NCBI RefSeq assembly: GCF_022682495.2
Contig: NC_071390.1
Span: forward strand, 154,914,583-154,978,582
DNA from: Desmodus rotundus
Taxonomy: Eukaryota > Chordata > Mammalia > Chiroptera > Phyllostomidae
Length of the DNA: 64,000 bases
Reading direction: 5' to 3'
Part shown: positions 34,633-46,389 of the stretch, one piece after another
How positions within the stretch are numbered: the first letter of the stretch is position 1
Layout of the letters: each line of letters starts with the position of its first letter
Translations under genes and position numbers: made by a program
The notes under the pieces: model-generated
The model's input: the letters and a program-made list of their open reading frames with translations, nothing else
What the model was told of the DNA's origin: nothing
Databases searched by the model: none

Positions 34633-35750
34633 CTAGTATTTCTTCATTATGCCTGTTGGGTATTTCCCAGTATCTCTTCAATTAAAGTTCTCTAGTCCTT
34701 CATGTTTGAAAATACTGCCTCGTAACTCCATCATTGGTCTCATTTAGAATGTCTCACTATTTTGTGTGTATTAACAAATTTTCATCGTGACAAAGAAGCT
34801 CCCGCTGGATCAGCAAAGTACACAGGACATGACTGAGCTATGTGAATTAGAAAAGAATAAATTATTGCCTTAAAAATGGTAAGGAGAATAAGAAAGATGG
34901 GCTTATAAATGATTTGTTAGAAACTAATTCTAGTTTCTAACATATCAGCTTTTAGTTTAAAAAGGTATTTTTAATAAAAGAATTCTCTGTTATATTATAA
35001 GCAATCAAGTAATCAATACTTGCCATGTAGGGGCAAATAATATAATTAAATAGGGCATAGAATAAAAAGTGCTATGTTTAAAATGTATTTTAAACATTAC
35101 AACAAGAGAAAGTTCAAATGTCTTTCAGAAATACCCTAGTAAGAAAGATAGAGAATTGATGATAGAAATAAGTTGGGAAAATGTGGAAACGGGCTTTGTA
35201 ATCTCCTTTTTAATAGTAATGAATTATATTTTTCTTCTGAAGAACAAGGAAGTTCCTTCCGCGGAGTCTTAGAAGAAGAACAAGAAGAAACCACGCACCC
35301 TTTGGAAAGATGAGATATAAATAAGGCATCCACGTGGTATCTCAAAAGTTAAAAGGATTTATGTTTCCCTAAGTCTGTGGTTTTGACAGGTATTTAAGAG
35401 AGGAATAGTTTAGTTAATGCTGTGGAAGGAAAGTGCCTAGGAGGAATTTGCAGCCTCATTTTGAAAAGACAGGCAACTTATTCTTCATTGTCTCAGGGTT
35501 TTCCAAAGATTAGAGACTTTCTTCGGAGGATAAAGAGAAATAGCAGTGAATTAAGAGTGATGAATTCCAGTCAGAAAGAACCCAACAGCACACACTTTCT
35601 GGTGCTAAATCAACTTTAGATAATGTGTACTGTGGGATATTTTTGTTTGTAATTGTTTTCGTGGTGTAAAATTAATTCACATTGCTCTACATGTTGTTTG
35701 CTAATTGTCTAAATTCTCCATTCAAATTTGGAAGTACTTATTAAATATTT
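34633..35750. other. Unrecognised AT-rich DNA
   Basis: No gene or repeat recognised; short 'agaagaagaacaag' run near 35272-35286. Confidence 0.4.
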
Positions 35751-35751
35751 G

Positions 35752-35965
35752 TCCTGGCTGGTGTGTCTCAGTGGATTGAATGCCAGCCTATGAACCAAAG
35801 GGTTGCCAGTTCGATTCTCAGTCAGGGCACATGCCTGGGTTGTGGGCCAGGTCCCCAGTTGGGAGCATACAAGAGGCAACCACACATTGATGTTTCTCTC
35901 CCTCTCTTTCTCCCTCTCATTTCCTCTCTCTAAAAATAAATAAATACAAACTTTTTTAAAATATT
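35752..35965 (+). mobile_element. VES SINE (well preserved)
   Basis: 'tcctggctggtgtgtctcag' head, 'ccagttcgattctcagtcag' B-box and core, 'ggcaaccacacattgatg', CT-rich stretch and 'aataaataaatac' tail. The flanks 'ttaaatatttg' (35741-35751) and 'ataaatatttg' (35966-35976) are the target-site duplication. Confidence 0.95.
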
Positions 35966-36171
35966 ATAAATATTTGACTTCAACCAGAAATTCCTGGGAG
36001 AAAAAAATCTGTTTTCATCACTTACCTGTTCAAGAATGTTTAATACTTCGGTTGTATTTACAGTGTGAAGTCATCCTCATAACATGGCACTCCAGTATTT
36101 CTATCACATATCCTTAATCTAGTTCATAAAATCTTATCCCTTGGGATTATAATCTTGGTCCCCAAGTTCTA

Positions 36172-36534
36172 TTAGCTCAATTGTACGCCTGCCAAAATCG
36201 TATGTTGAAGTTCTAACCCCCAGTACCTCAAATGTGAATATATTGGACATAGGGCCTTTAAAGAGGTGATTTAGTTCAAAATAAGTCGTTAGGGTGCACC
36301 CTAGTCCACTGTGACTGGTGTCCTTAAAAGAGGAGGAGATTAGGACACAAACAACACAGATGGAGAGAAGTCAGCCAAATGCGAGTTAATCAGAGAGGCC
36401 TCAAAGAAACCAAACCTGCTAACATCTTGATCTTGGACTTCTATCCTCCAGAATTGTATGGAAATAAATTTCTATTCCTGAAGCTGCCCAGTTAGTGATA
36501 TTTTTTTAAATGGGAGCCCTAGTAAAGCTGATTA
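36172..36534 (+). mobile_element. MaLR-type LTR (MLT1/MST-like)
   Basis: 'cgtatgttgaagttctaacc', 'ggacatagggcctttaaag', 'gtgactggtgtccttaaaag', 'cttgatcttggacttctatc', 'ctccagaattgtatggaaat' and 'gggagccctagtaaagctg' occur in the standard MaLR LTR order. The poly(A) signal 'aataaatttct' is near 36465. Confidence 0.82.
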
Positions 36535-36600
36535 AAGTTTTTCCGAAAGAAATTCTACGATTTATTGAATATATTGAACATTTACTGTATGCAAAATATA

Positions 36601-36728
36601 CACATTTGGGCAAAAGTCGGCTTACAGTTTTCAGTGCATGAAACATAGTTTATTTTTATATTATTATTTATTAATTATAGTATTATTTTTCATGCAAATA
36701 ACTGTAAACCTAACTTTGCCCCATACTG
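36601..36728. mobile_element. Hairpin MITE, mariner-like (copy B)
   Basis: A 128-bp element with TA on both sides (36599-36600, 36729-36730). The ends 'tttgggcaaaagtcggctta' and 'taacctaactttgcccc'-type sequence are inverted repeats and match copies A and C. The centre is AT-rich. Confidence 0.82.
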
Positions 36729-38659
36729 TATGTGTTATTTCACTCACAGCACAAACAAAAAGTGAAAATGGATTAGTATTACCCTTGTTTTAAAGTTAAT
36801 AGGACTTTGCTTCAAATTATATCATTTGTTAACACTGGTTGTAGCATTTGAATTTACTCTTATACTTTATAACGTTCAACCTCCCCAGTATAAACTCACT
36901 ACACCCCTCACACACTCCTGCTTAATTTATCATTTCTGAAGCCCTGGATTTTAAACTTCTGCTTCGTAATTTTGTACACAATTCCAAATTTCCTCTATCT
37001 GACATTCCCAATGTCAAAATTACAATAAATCTAATAGCAGGTTCAATAACGTTGAAGGAGAACGTGCCTTGATAGGAATCTTGAATCTAGCAGTCAGTAG
37101 TTGTATGGCAGGAACTCGCCTGCCCTCTGCGGGCCTTATACCTACATCTGAGGGTTGGAGTCACACTTGACGTGAGCACTCTTCTGAGGTCTGATGTAAA
37201 GTCTGTGTGCGGTTCCTGGCTCATGACAGATCATAAATAGCCTTTGAAATCTGTGGTTCAATCACAAGACTTTTTCACTTTGCATGATCCTATACTACTA
37301 GAACTTTAAGGTTCTTTTAAAAAACCAATACTGCAATGCGAGGTCTTGACAATTAAATATTCATTATTTGCATTGTAATATCAACTACAGCAAGGCAAAT
37401 GATTCTTTGGATCAGTATTCTCAGCTAAGAATCATTTTCTCATTAGATGCTCCTAAACAGATAATCAATCGTGAAACTATTGAAAGCACAAGTTTTTGCC
37501 AACTGAGTTGGCTGACAACATAAGCCGAAGTAAAAAATTATTAAGAAAAAATTCTATCTTTTATTATTACTTCATTTGTTGATTCACTCACTCAATAAGT
37601 AACTAAAGAACAAACGATGGGTGCAAGCACTGATATGAGACAGAATTTACAAAGATAAATCAGAAGGGCAGAGTTAATAAAAAATACATAAACATGATAA
37701 AAACAGAATAAAACCTCAAATATTTCATACTAGAATTGCACAAAAAAAATCCCAAGAGCCTCTAGGCTGAAGATTACTTCTAACTAACTTGATTAAGGCG
37801 GACAACACAGAAGGCAGATAATTTAAACAGTGTTGTAAAAGATGGATCACATTTAGTCCTTAAGGAACGGGAGCATTCAGGAGTTCCGTTTAGCTATAAT
37901 GTAGCTGTGCCAATGAAAACTAGGGGAAAATTAGCTTGAAAATCACGACTTTCTTGAATGCCAAGTTGTGGAGTTTTGATTTATTCTGAATGAGATAGAG
38001 AGTAATTATAGATTTGGGGGCAAAGGGACATTATTTAATCAAAGCTGTGACATTTCTTTAAGTTACCCTCGTTCTCCAGTCTGTGCCAGCAAGGGGACGG
38101 ACTGGCTTCTTATCTGAGGTACAGATCACTCTCTCTCTGATCCCGCACCCAATTTCGGTAAATGTAAACCCCCGTTAAAAGTCTCTAAGACAGGAGCGTT
38201 AGTCTTTTACCTACAGATAGTCTTCAGGAATTCCATGAACCAGCTATAGGCCCGAAACATACATCTCTCTCACACACAGACACAACCCATTTTTCTTTGA
38301 TTATCTTTCTGTCATGTTGAAAAATGTGTATTTGCCCATGGAGAAGATGTTACATTAATGCTTTGATATCTTTGCTGTAAATGACATGATATACTACTGT
38401 GCATACATATGTGAGCATAGTCTTTACACCATATTTCATTTAGAATAGCTTCTAGTGGATAGAAATCATTAAAAACCCATCTGTTTGCCATTGTTTATGT
38501 TGGGCATAACTTCAGTGTAAAACCATCAAATAAAAATATTAAATGAAGATGAAACTACTTTTGATTTTAATTTTATTGTAAAACTTGGTTGGCCCTAAAA
38601 CCATAGTATTAGAGAGGCAAACTTGTTGGTCAGTGGTAACCTAAAGCCATTAGGACCGA
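36729..38659. other. Unrecognised DNA
   Basis: Almost 2 kb without a recognised repeat or exon. The moderately GC-rich stretch at 37080-37240 has no motif I can name. Confidence 0.4.
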
Positions 38660-38882
38660 AAACTCTGCTCAGAGGTAACTAACGAGAATGTGTCACATGA
38701 TGAAACTCTGCTCAGAGGTAACTAACCTGCGAATGTGTCACATGATGAAACTCTGCTCAGAGGTAACTAACCTGTGAATGTGTCACATGATGAAACTCTG
38801 CTCAGAGGTAACTAACCTGAGAATGTGTCACATGATGAAACTCTGCTCATAGGTAACTAACCTGAGAATGTGTCACACGATG
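38660..38882 (+). repeat. 45-bp minisatellite, five copies
   Basis: Five direct head-to-tail units of 'aaactctgctcagaggtaac' type sequence, with boundaries at 38660, 38703, 38748, 38793 and 38838. Four units are 45 bp; the first is 43 bp because it lacks two bases ('taacgag' for 'taacctgag'). They differ at one or two positions each, for example 'ctgcg', 'ctgtg' and 'ctgag'. The period is a multiple of three, but unit 3 has an in-frame TGA in the frame open in the others, so it is not coding. Confidence 0.97.
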
Positions 38883-40139
38883 TTGGTTTTTCTCATGAGA
38901 AGAAGGCTTGGTTGAAGGAGTCTAGAAATTAAAGCTCTCCTGAATCAAACCCTTCCCAGGAAGCACCCTACAAGACAGCATAGTCCATTCCCAATAATGA
39001 AACAGAGCTGCTCCTATCTGAAGGGACCTCAACACAAGCACGGTTTCTGGCAATGCAGGCTGCTTTGTAGCTTGTTGTTCAGGAAGAAATTGAAGCAGCA
39101 CCTGGAACAAATGAGGCGGCCCATTCAAGAAGCATGTGTTTGTTTCCTAATATGTTACAGAGGCCATGAAAATCGGTGATGTTGTCCTTGCTCATCAGCA
39201 TGCAGCTTCATGAAACCAACAGCATCTCTCTGCACAGCCGACTCCTAGTCTTCATCTTCTGTGCACTCAGATGACATGAAAAGGAATCCTTATTTTTGGA
39301 GGGTTCATCTTAAAGTCCTCAAAATCCCCTGAATTTCCTCTGCTATTAAACTCTTTAGCTAAAAAGAAATTTTTGATTCTCTGTTCAGAAATAGGACATC
39401 TGCGATGCGTGGTAACACTATTTTTGCTGTTTGGATAAATAAAAATACGTATATGAGTAGTGATTCAAAAAAAGAAAAACCAGTTGTCAAATAGCAGACA
39501 GAGATTCTGGAAGAAAGCTTAAGTGCTTGCCCTGAGACATTAACTTCAACGAAGCTGCGGATCCCCGCTTGCTTAAATGCTTTGGACAAAGATTGAAAGC
39601 AGAAGATGAGGTTGTTTCCTTGTGGCAGAAAATGTTTTCATCTCTCAATAAGTAATTCCTGAAGTGTTTGAAGGAACTTAAGGAAAGCAAACTAATTGCA
39701 CAGGAAGGTGTGCATTCAAACCTTCCTGTAGCTACGCCAAAATTTTGATATACGATCAAGTTTATTTCTGACTACTTGATCTCGGCGTTTCTGAAAGGAG
39801 TCTATTAAAATTTCCAATTAGATTTCCCGATTGACATTTACATTATAGTTCTGCCAAAACTTACTTAATATATTTTGAAGTAGTTTATGATATATATAAC
39901 TTCATCTGTTGTTCATTTTATAAGATCTCTTTTGTTTGCCCTATTTTTTCACCTTAAATTATTTTTTAATCATAAATATTGTTACCCTTATCTTTATAAT
40001 GATTTTTTTGCCTGGTATTCTTTTTCAACCTCATTATTTTTAAACCAGTGTATTTTTAATACAGAATTTTCAAAAAATTGTTGGGCCTTATTTTTTTCTT
40101 TTTCTTTTTCTTTCTTCCTGTCTTTTTTTTAATCTAGGA
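38883..40139. other. Unrecognised DNA
   Basis: No gene. Short overlapping frames on both strands at 38922-39179 and 39359-39759 lack family motifs. T-rich near 40085-40130. Confidence 0.4.
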
Positions 40140-40144
40140 GAATT

Positions 40145-40345
40145 TGAGTTCCACACTAACTCATGTATTTATATATGTATATATATAGATACAGCTATAT
40201 ATGTAAATAGATGTGTATATATAGATATATTTACATATGCATACACATATATATTTACATATAGGGATGTATCTATATATAGTCTATATATATGTATAGA
40301 AATATAGATATAGACATAGATATAGATATATAGATATTTAATTCA
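40145..40345. repeat. AT-rich low-complexity tract (TATA/GATA type)
   Basis: About 200 bp of interleaved 'tatatgta', 'atatagata' and 'atagatatag' motifs. The period is irregular, so it is a degenerate microsatellite. Confidence 0.9.
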
Positions 40346-40781
40346 ATCTAAAAGTATCTTTATAATTGATAAATTAAGCCAATGGATATTTATTTGAAAG
40401 TAACTGTCAGAGCTCAGATGTGTTGTTTTATTTGATACTTTACATTAATCATACTTTTCATTCTCTTTTTCTATGCATGAGTTCATTGGGTAGGTTGAGT
40501 TGTCTTCTGGTTATTTCAAAGTTATACATATGCTGTATATTTTTCAGAAATTATTTGTTGTTTTTTCTTTTTGTTCTTCAGATTTATTTTCTATTCACCT
40601 CTCTTCATCTTTGTTGATTTTTCTTCAGATAGTAGCCAAAATCTACCATTAACTGTATCTAATGAACTTCTAAGTTTCAGTTGTTATTTTTTAACTCCAG
40701 AAGTTTTACTTTTTACAATCTTTTATTTTCAAAGTTTTATATATTTTTCAATAATTTTGTATTATATAAATATGCCTATGA

Positions 40782-41352
40782 TGGGGACCCTCCAAAAACT
40801 GGAATTATCTTCTGGAGGGCGGGACCCTTGTAGTACAGGCTTCCCCCCCACTAGATGAGTGTTCTAGGAACCCATCTGTATCTGTGTACCAGCTGGTGTT
40901 GTTATGAGAAGCTGTTTGTCTTCAGTACATTTTTTAAGACTTTTTCAGTGTGTTCGCCCATTTCATGGTGGGTGATTTACGAGCACACCTGCCCACACCA
41001 GGCTGAGTGTTCAGCAGTTTTTGACCAAAAACAGCATGATCCCTGGGCCCCACCCTCCCCACTCACCCAATTTTACCCAAGCGCCTTTTTTGTTTGTTAG
41101 TTTCCTTGGATGAAAAATATCCGTCCACAAAGGGAAACATTTTGCTGATGCAGAAGAGGTAAAACAAAAAACGGCAGAAGCACTAAAAGGCATCAAAATA
41201 ATCAAGTTCAATCACTGTTTTGAGCAGTAGAAAAAAGGTCTCAATAGGTGTATTGCATCAAATGGAGAGGAATTTGAAGGTGACAAGTCCAAACATGTAA
41301 GAATAAATACACAATTTTTTCTAAACATATTCTGTTTTTTGGGGATCCCCCC
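40782..41352 (+). mobile_element. mariner relic of a second family
   Basis: The left end 'ggggaccctccaaaaactgg' and the complement of the right end ('ggggatccccaaaaaacag') are imperfect inverted repeats. Inside, from about 41105, broken plus-strand frames recall the C-terminal part of a mariner transposase: a '...GDEKYPSTKGN'-like stretch, then 'gaagaggtaaaacaaaa' and 'aatggagaggaatttgaagg', which corresponds to the NGEYFEG-type end motif. Only about 570 bp remain, so it is deleted and frameshifted. It is distinct from the elements at 3.97 and 44.4 kb. Confidence 0.6.
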
Positions 41353-41749
41353 CCTTGTGTGAGTGTGTTTGGTGACATTTTTGTCCTACTTTCCTTGCAC
41401 TTTGCAAGCATTGTCTCCCAGCCTTAGTCAGACTGATCTAGTGGGAAATGCCATCCAGTGCTCTTGGCTTCACTTGCCCAGAGAAGGGTGCCCAGGTTAG
41501 AGTTCCCATTACAAGGATTCAAGAGGAGGATGCAAGGCAGTAGTAATTCATGGCTCCGATGCCACGGACTACCAAGATTTAGTAAATTTTATTGAATGAA
41601 TGTGTTTCTATTTCCTGTGTTCCTATATCCTATATTTTCTTATCTGTATCCATTCCTGCTCTTAGGAAATTCTCAGAAACTTTCAATGATTTATTTTATA
41701 CTTTTCACAGCTAAATTGTTATTTTGCTAGGAAAATGATCCAGCAAGTT
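41353..41749. other. Unrecognised DNA
   Basis: No repeat or exon that I can support. Confidence 0.4.
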
Positions 41750-42480
41750 TGTTACTCTGCTACTCTGGTCTTGCCTCCCACCACATCTTTTTGGATGAGG
41801 ATTTAAATTTCCATAGCATACTCCAGAGACAAGACAGTGTGGAGCGTTTTATTGGGGCTTGTATGCAGGAGGCCCTAGGAAGTGATGCTGAAAATATATG
41901 AATGCTACAAGTCAAAGGACATTGAACTTATATTGGGGATTAGGACTTGATCCCATGGATAAAAGCAAGCCATCCAAAAACTCTAAATAAAAGTGTTATA
42001 ATCAGATGTGCATGATGCTGGGAAAATACAATTAAAAACAAAATCCTCTGCCAACCCCAAACCTCTCCAAAAATGTAGAACAGGAAAAAAAAACCCAGCT
42101 TTATTATTAAATAAGCAGTAATCCAAAATGTGAGGCACATCACAGGCAATCTGTTAAAGAGATTACAAATCTATTAAAAATAAATAAATCTCATCCTATT
42201 CTATAGCTAAACAGGTACAATCCACTGCATGCATGTTCTCAAGATAAACAATAGCCAGTCTCCAAGTGAGAGGACGTGACACCATTATTGATCACACATA
42301 GTTACTCAAAATTCCGCTGGTAATTGGGGTGATCATCTAGGTTATCTTATTGGCTTTATCAAAAGGAAAAACGAATTTCTCATATCTTTATGACCAGAGC
42401 TTTGCACCTTGAAGACAGGCACCAGCTAAAGTTGGGCTCTTATCTTTCTGCAGAAACTGGGAATTAGGGGGGTTAAGTGC
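41750..42480 (-). mobile_element. Possible LTR, antisense, right edge unresolved
   Basis: On the minus strand, 'cccaataaaacgctcc' (about 41845) is a poly(A) signal, and about 95 bases later the sequence reaches 'gcagagtaaca' at 41750. That layout suits the R/U5 end of an LTR. I could not find the opposite TG edge, so the right boundary is a guess and the call may be wrong. Confidence 0.3.
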
Positions 42481-44421
42481 CTTGATGATTATATTTTTAA
42501 AACAATAGCTCCAGGTCCTTGAGAAAGGTATTTCTGTTTTTTAAATTGGCAAAAAGTCTCAATTAGCTTTTTAAAAAGATTTCCATATATCTCAAAGATT
42601 CGGAGAAATAATTTTTCTAAAGGCAATGGTCTAAGAAACAGGGGCAAGAAAAAGGTCTCTCCCTATTTATACAAGAAAAAATTTTCTTTTGTTCTATATG
42701 TCTCTTTACCCTTAAAATTATAAGATCATTGGGTTCAAACTGTGAAGGTTTGTGACATTTGCTTATTATTCATTACTCTTGGAAAAACTAATTATACAAA
42801 TCTTTCTCCATAAAAAAAATAGCTTCTTTTATTTGCCGTATTGCTGACCTAATCTTACCAAAGGCCTAGTGCAACATTCTGGCAGAATTGAGTGTGTGAA
42901 GCACATTCACTTTCTTCTACACTCAAGAGAGCGACAGTTACCTCCCACAAAACTGTGCTTTGTGCTCATGTCTTACCTCAGAAGTAAAAGATTTCCCATA
43001 ACTTCTTTTAGACAGCTTTCTTTTTCTTTTCATGATTCATATTTAATATTCTGTATTAAAAATAGACTATTATCATCAGATTCTTATAGCAAATCTATCA
43101 CTATAAACCATACACCTTTTAAAATAATTTCCAAATCTGTCTCCTAGATAGAGTACAAAATACCTTGGTTTGGGTAGAATATTATACCTCATACAGTGTT
43201 TGCACAATCACTCCCTAGTTCCCAGAACAATGCTGTCAGTAGGCAGGATGCAGCGGATTATACATATTGTGCTGATAAGGATCTCGAGACTCAGAAATCT
43301 TGAGCAACTTTCTGAATGTAAAGGAACACAACTGGAAATGAATGAAGCTCAGCACTCCGAATGCCCAATGCCTACGACTTTCCACCACACCACATAGCAG
43401 GGTTTCTTTCAATTTTTGTATTAAAATTTGTGTGGGAAACTAAACAATTCATGTGGGAAAATCTGGGCTCTATTTAGAGCCCAAAATTATATTGGAGCTT
43501 CCATTCTAGCACCTCAATTTATTAACAAAGAATGGAACCACATTAGAAGAACTATAATGGAAGGGAATATTCCACTCATTGGAACGCATTTCAATGAGCT
43601 ATTATCCTTATCCAGGAAAAATTCTTATGAAAGTTGGGGAGTCAAGAATGCTGATGAGTTGTCGATGGAGATATGGCATAGACTCTCAAAGAGACGATAC
43701 TACAACATAACTCTCTTACTTGGCACACCCTGGAGGAAACAAAGAAATGCTAATTAAGCAAGCATTTTGATTAACAGAGGCTCTTAGAGATACATTGTGT
43801 TGCAAAACATGCTCTTTTAATCAAAGTATTGTTGGCAAAAAAATAATAACTGGAGATACGATAACTTTTAACATATAAAAGCTTAGGTTTTCCAAGCACA
43901 CATAACAACATTTTATAAAGAAATTATCGAATAAGTAACTATTGTGACTTACTTTTAGGAGTATGCCTCAATAAATTTCTTATAAACAACATTTCATAAA
44001 TATAAATATAAATTCATGAATAAAAACATGTTCTGCGATTTAATGTTGACTGGTATGTGCAGCTGATACAAGCAAAATAATTCAAAGGCCAAAGGTGAAT
44101 TCACATCTAGATGACAGATTAACTCAACCAGACCTTGATAACCTTAAATGTAGCCTTAGTCAAACACTATATTGCCACCTTCCTAACAGATTAATTTCTA
44201 AAGAACATGTGACATTTTCTTACTAGAGTTTTACTCCATTATCTGTCCTATTTCTGTAGCTTTTTTTTTTTTTCTGCAGAGGTAACTGAATTCAGGATCC
44301 AGCTCTCTATCTTATCTATTCTGTAGTTAGGGCTTTTCAGATGCTACTTAAAATCTGATTGAAGACAACTCTCATAGCAATTGATTGATCTAATAGTGTA
44401 ATTACCGTTCTTTTTCACATA
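42481..44421. other. Mostly unrecognised; MIR-like scrap
   Basis: At 43240-43400 'gatctcgagactcagaaatc' followed by 'ttgagcaactttctgaatg' vaguely follows an antisense MIR. The 109-codon plus frame at 43428-43757 and the 92-codon frame at 42869-43147 have no family motif or supporting context. Confidence 0.35.
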
Positions 44422-45096
44422 CAAGGTCTGTACAGAAAAAGTCCAGCCAGTCTTAATATAGTGAGAATGGTTTGGGCAATATCGATGTAACCTGGCAGCC
44501 AAGGAGAGTGGAGTGAAATGCACATGCATGAACAACGATGACTTCACTGTACTGGTCAGTGGGGGTGGTACACACCATTGAGTGAGTATGCATATTGTGT
44601 GGTCATTGCATTCAAAATGGCTGAGTAGAGCAACACATCTGTGTCAAATTTTGCGTTAGGCTTGATCATTCCTCAGTGGAAACTACTCAGATGATTCAGA
44701 AGGCCACAGCTGTGGGCAACTGGTGATTGGCAACTTCATCACAATAATGCACCTGCTTATGCATCATGTTTCATGCAGAGTTTTTTGGTAAAAAATCAAA
44801 TCACCCAGGTGACTCATCCCTCCTACAGCCCAGATTTGGCACCCTGCAACTTCTGGATTTTCCCAAAACTAAAATCACCTTCGAAAGGGAAGAGATTTCA
44901 GACTGTTGGTGAGATTTAGGAAAATACCACAGGGCAGCTGATGGTCATTGGGAGAACTGTGTGAGGTCCCAAAGTGCCTACTTTGAAGGGGACTGAGGCT
45001 TCATTGTCCTATGTAGAATGTTTCTTGTATCTTCTTCAATAAATGTCTTCATTTTTTCACATCGCATGACTGGCTACATTCTGGACAGACTTCAAA
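44422..45096 (+). mobile_element. Tc1/mariner element, internally deleted (copy 2)
   Basis: A 675-bp element flanked by TA (44420-44421, 45097-45098), with ends 'caaggtctgtacag' and 'ctggacagac'. It aligns end to end with copy 1 (3972-4657, other strand). The transposase start is at 44617, but codon 4 is a stop. The N-terminal stretch joins near 44720-44731 directly to the H-D-N region, then to 'SYSPDLAPCNFWIF' with the third catalytic Asp. Later stops and shifts confirm it is dead. Confidence 0.85.
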
Positions 45097-45454
45097 TATT
45101 CTATGGAATACATATAGGACTTGATGAAGAACAGATATTAACTTATTTCAAGGCTTGCCTGATGACACCTTGGGAGAGAAAAAAAATGTTTAGTGATTTA
45201 GTAAAATATAAAATTCTGTTAAGAACAATGATTGGATTCACAAAGCAATGAATGATTCCTTCTTCATCTCCCTTTAGGAGCCAGCCTTGTTTTCTGTCTT
45301 GTTTCTTTAATTAGAGCAGTTGAGTCTGTAAATTCTAGTTTACAGTTTACCGTTAATGAATACTAACAAAAGATGGTACCTGCCTTGCATAACCAAAAAT
45401 CTTGGTTTAGCAAAGGCCCTCAAGTTCTAAAAACAGCATCCATGAAAGCTTTAC
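45097..45454. other. Unrecognised DNA
   Basis: No repeat or exon. The frame at 45018-45251 begins inside the mariner. Confidence 0.4.
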
Positions 45455-46270
45455 CAAGGAAAATTTTTTTATTGAAATATAATTGACATATGACAATATA
45501 TAAGTTTAAGTCATACATGTTGATTTCTATACGAATATATTGCAACACGATTATTGCTGTAGCGTTAGCTAACACCTTTCTCACATCATCTAATTATTTA
45601 TTTTTTGTGGTGAGAACAATTAAGATCTAGTCTCTTGGCAATTTTGAAGTTTATAACACAGCATTATTGACTATAATCACTATACTGCATCAGATCCCCA
45701 GGACTTAGCATCTACAAGTTACAAGTTTTACCTTTAAACAACATCTCTTCAATTCCTCACCTCCCACCTTCAGCCTCTGGTAAACCTCACCCTCAGATTC
45801 TGGTAACCACCATTCCACCCTGTTTTTATAAGTTTTTTTTTTTTTAAGTAGTTTCTACATATAAGTGAGATCACACAGTATTTCTCTATTGTTGTCTGGC
45901 TTATTTCACTTAGCATGATGTCCCCAAGCCCATCCCAATTGTCGTAACAGCAGGATTTCTTCCTTTTGCGTGACGAATAGTATTCCATTGTTTGTGTGTG
46001 TGTATCTTTATCTATTCATCCATTGATGGACACGCCTGTTGCCTCTGTATTTCAACTACAGTGAATAAGGCTGCAATAAACATGTGGGTTCAGATATCTC
46101 TTTAAATCCTGTTTTCATATACTTTGGATATATATTCAGAAGTAGAACTTCCAGATAATGTGGTGGTTTATTTCTAATTTTTATTTCTACTGTCTCTCAT
46201 AGTGATTGAAGCAACTTACATGCTCCCCAACCTTGTACCAGAGATCCCTTTTGTCCACATCATGGATATA
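45455..46270 (-). mobile_element. L1 3' end, antisense (laurasiatherian type)
   Basis: The plus strand reads as the complement of the L1 3' UTR and ORF2 end. Landmarks are 'ttttttattgaaatataatt', 'gagatcacacagtatttctc', 'ttcacttagcatgatgtcc', 'aatagtattccattg', 'caataaacatgtgggttcag' and 'agggatccctttt'-like sequence near 46240. No intact frame remains. It faces the plus-strand L1 that begins about 120 bases further on. Confidence 0.85.
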
Positions 46271-46389
46271 TATTTGTTCCCCAAGAATTTTTTAAAATAA
46301 TGCCAGGCTTAATGAGAGCTTTCTGGATATTTCTAGAAGAGAAATGGTTAAGTATGAAATATAATGAACCACAGACACTTAACACTGAA

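Noticed and set aside
38660..38882. CRISPR-like repeat array
   Set aside because: Units abut directly with no unique spacers, and the DNA is mammalian. It is a minisatellite.
38703..38882. Coding tandem repeat (45 bp = 15 codons)
   Set aside because: Unit 3 has an in-frame TGA in the frame that is open elsewhere, and there is no surrounding frame.
43428..43757. 109-codon plus frame
   Set aside because: No motif or context. AT-rich with average composition.
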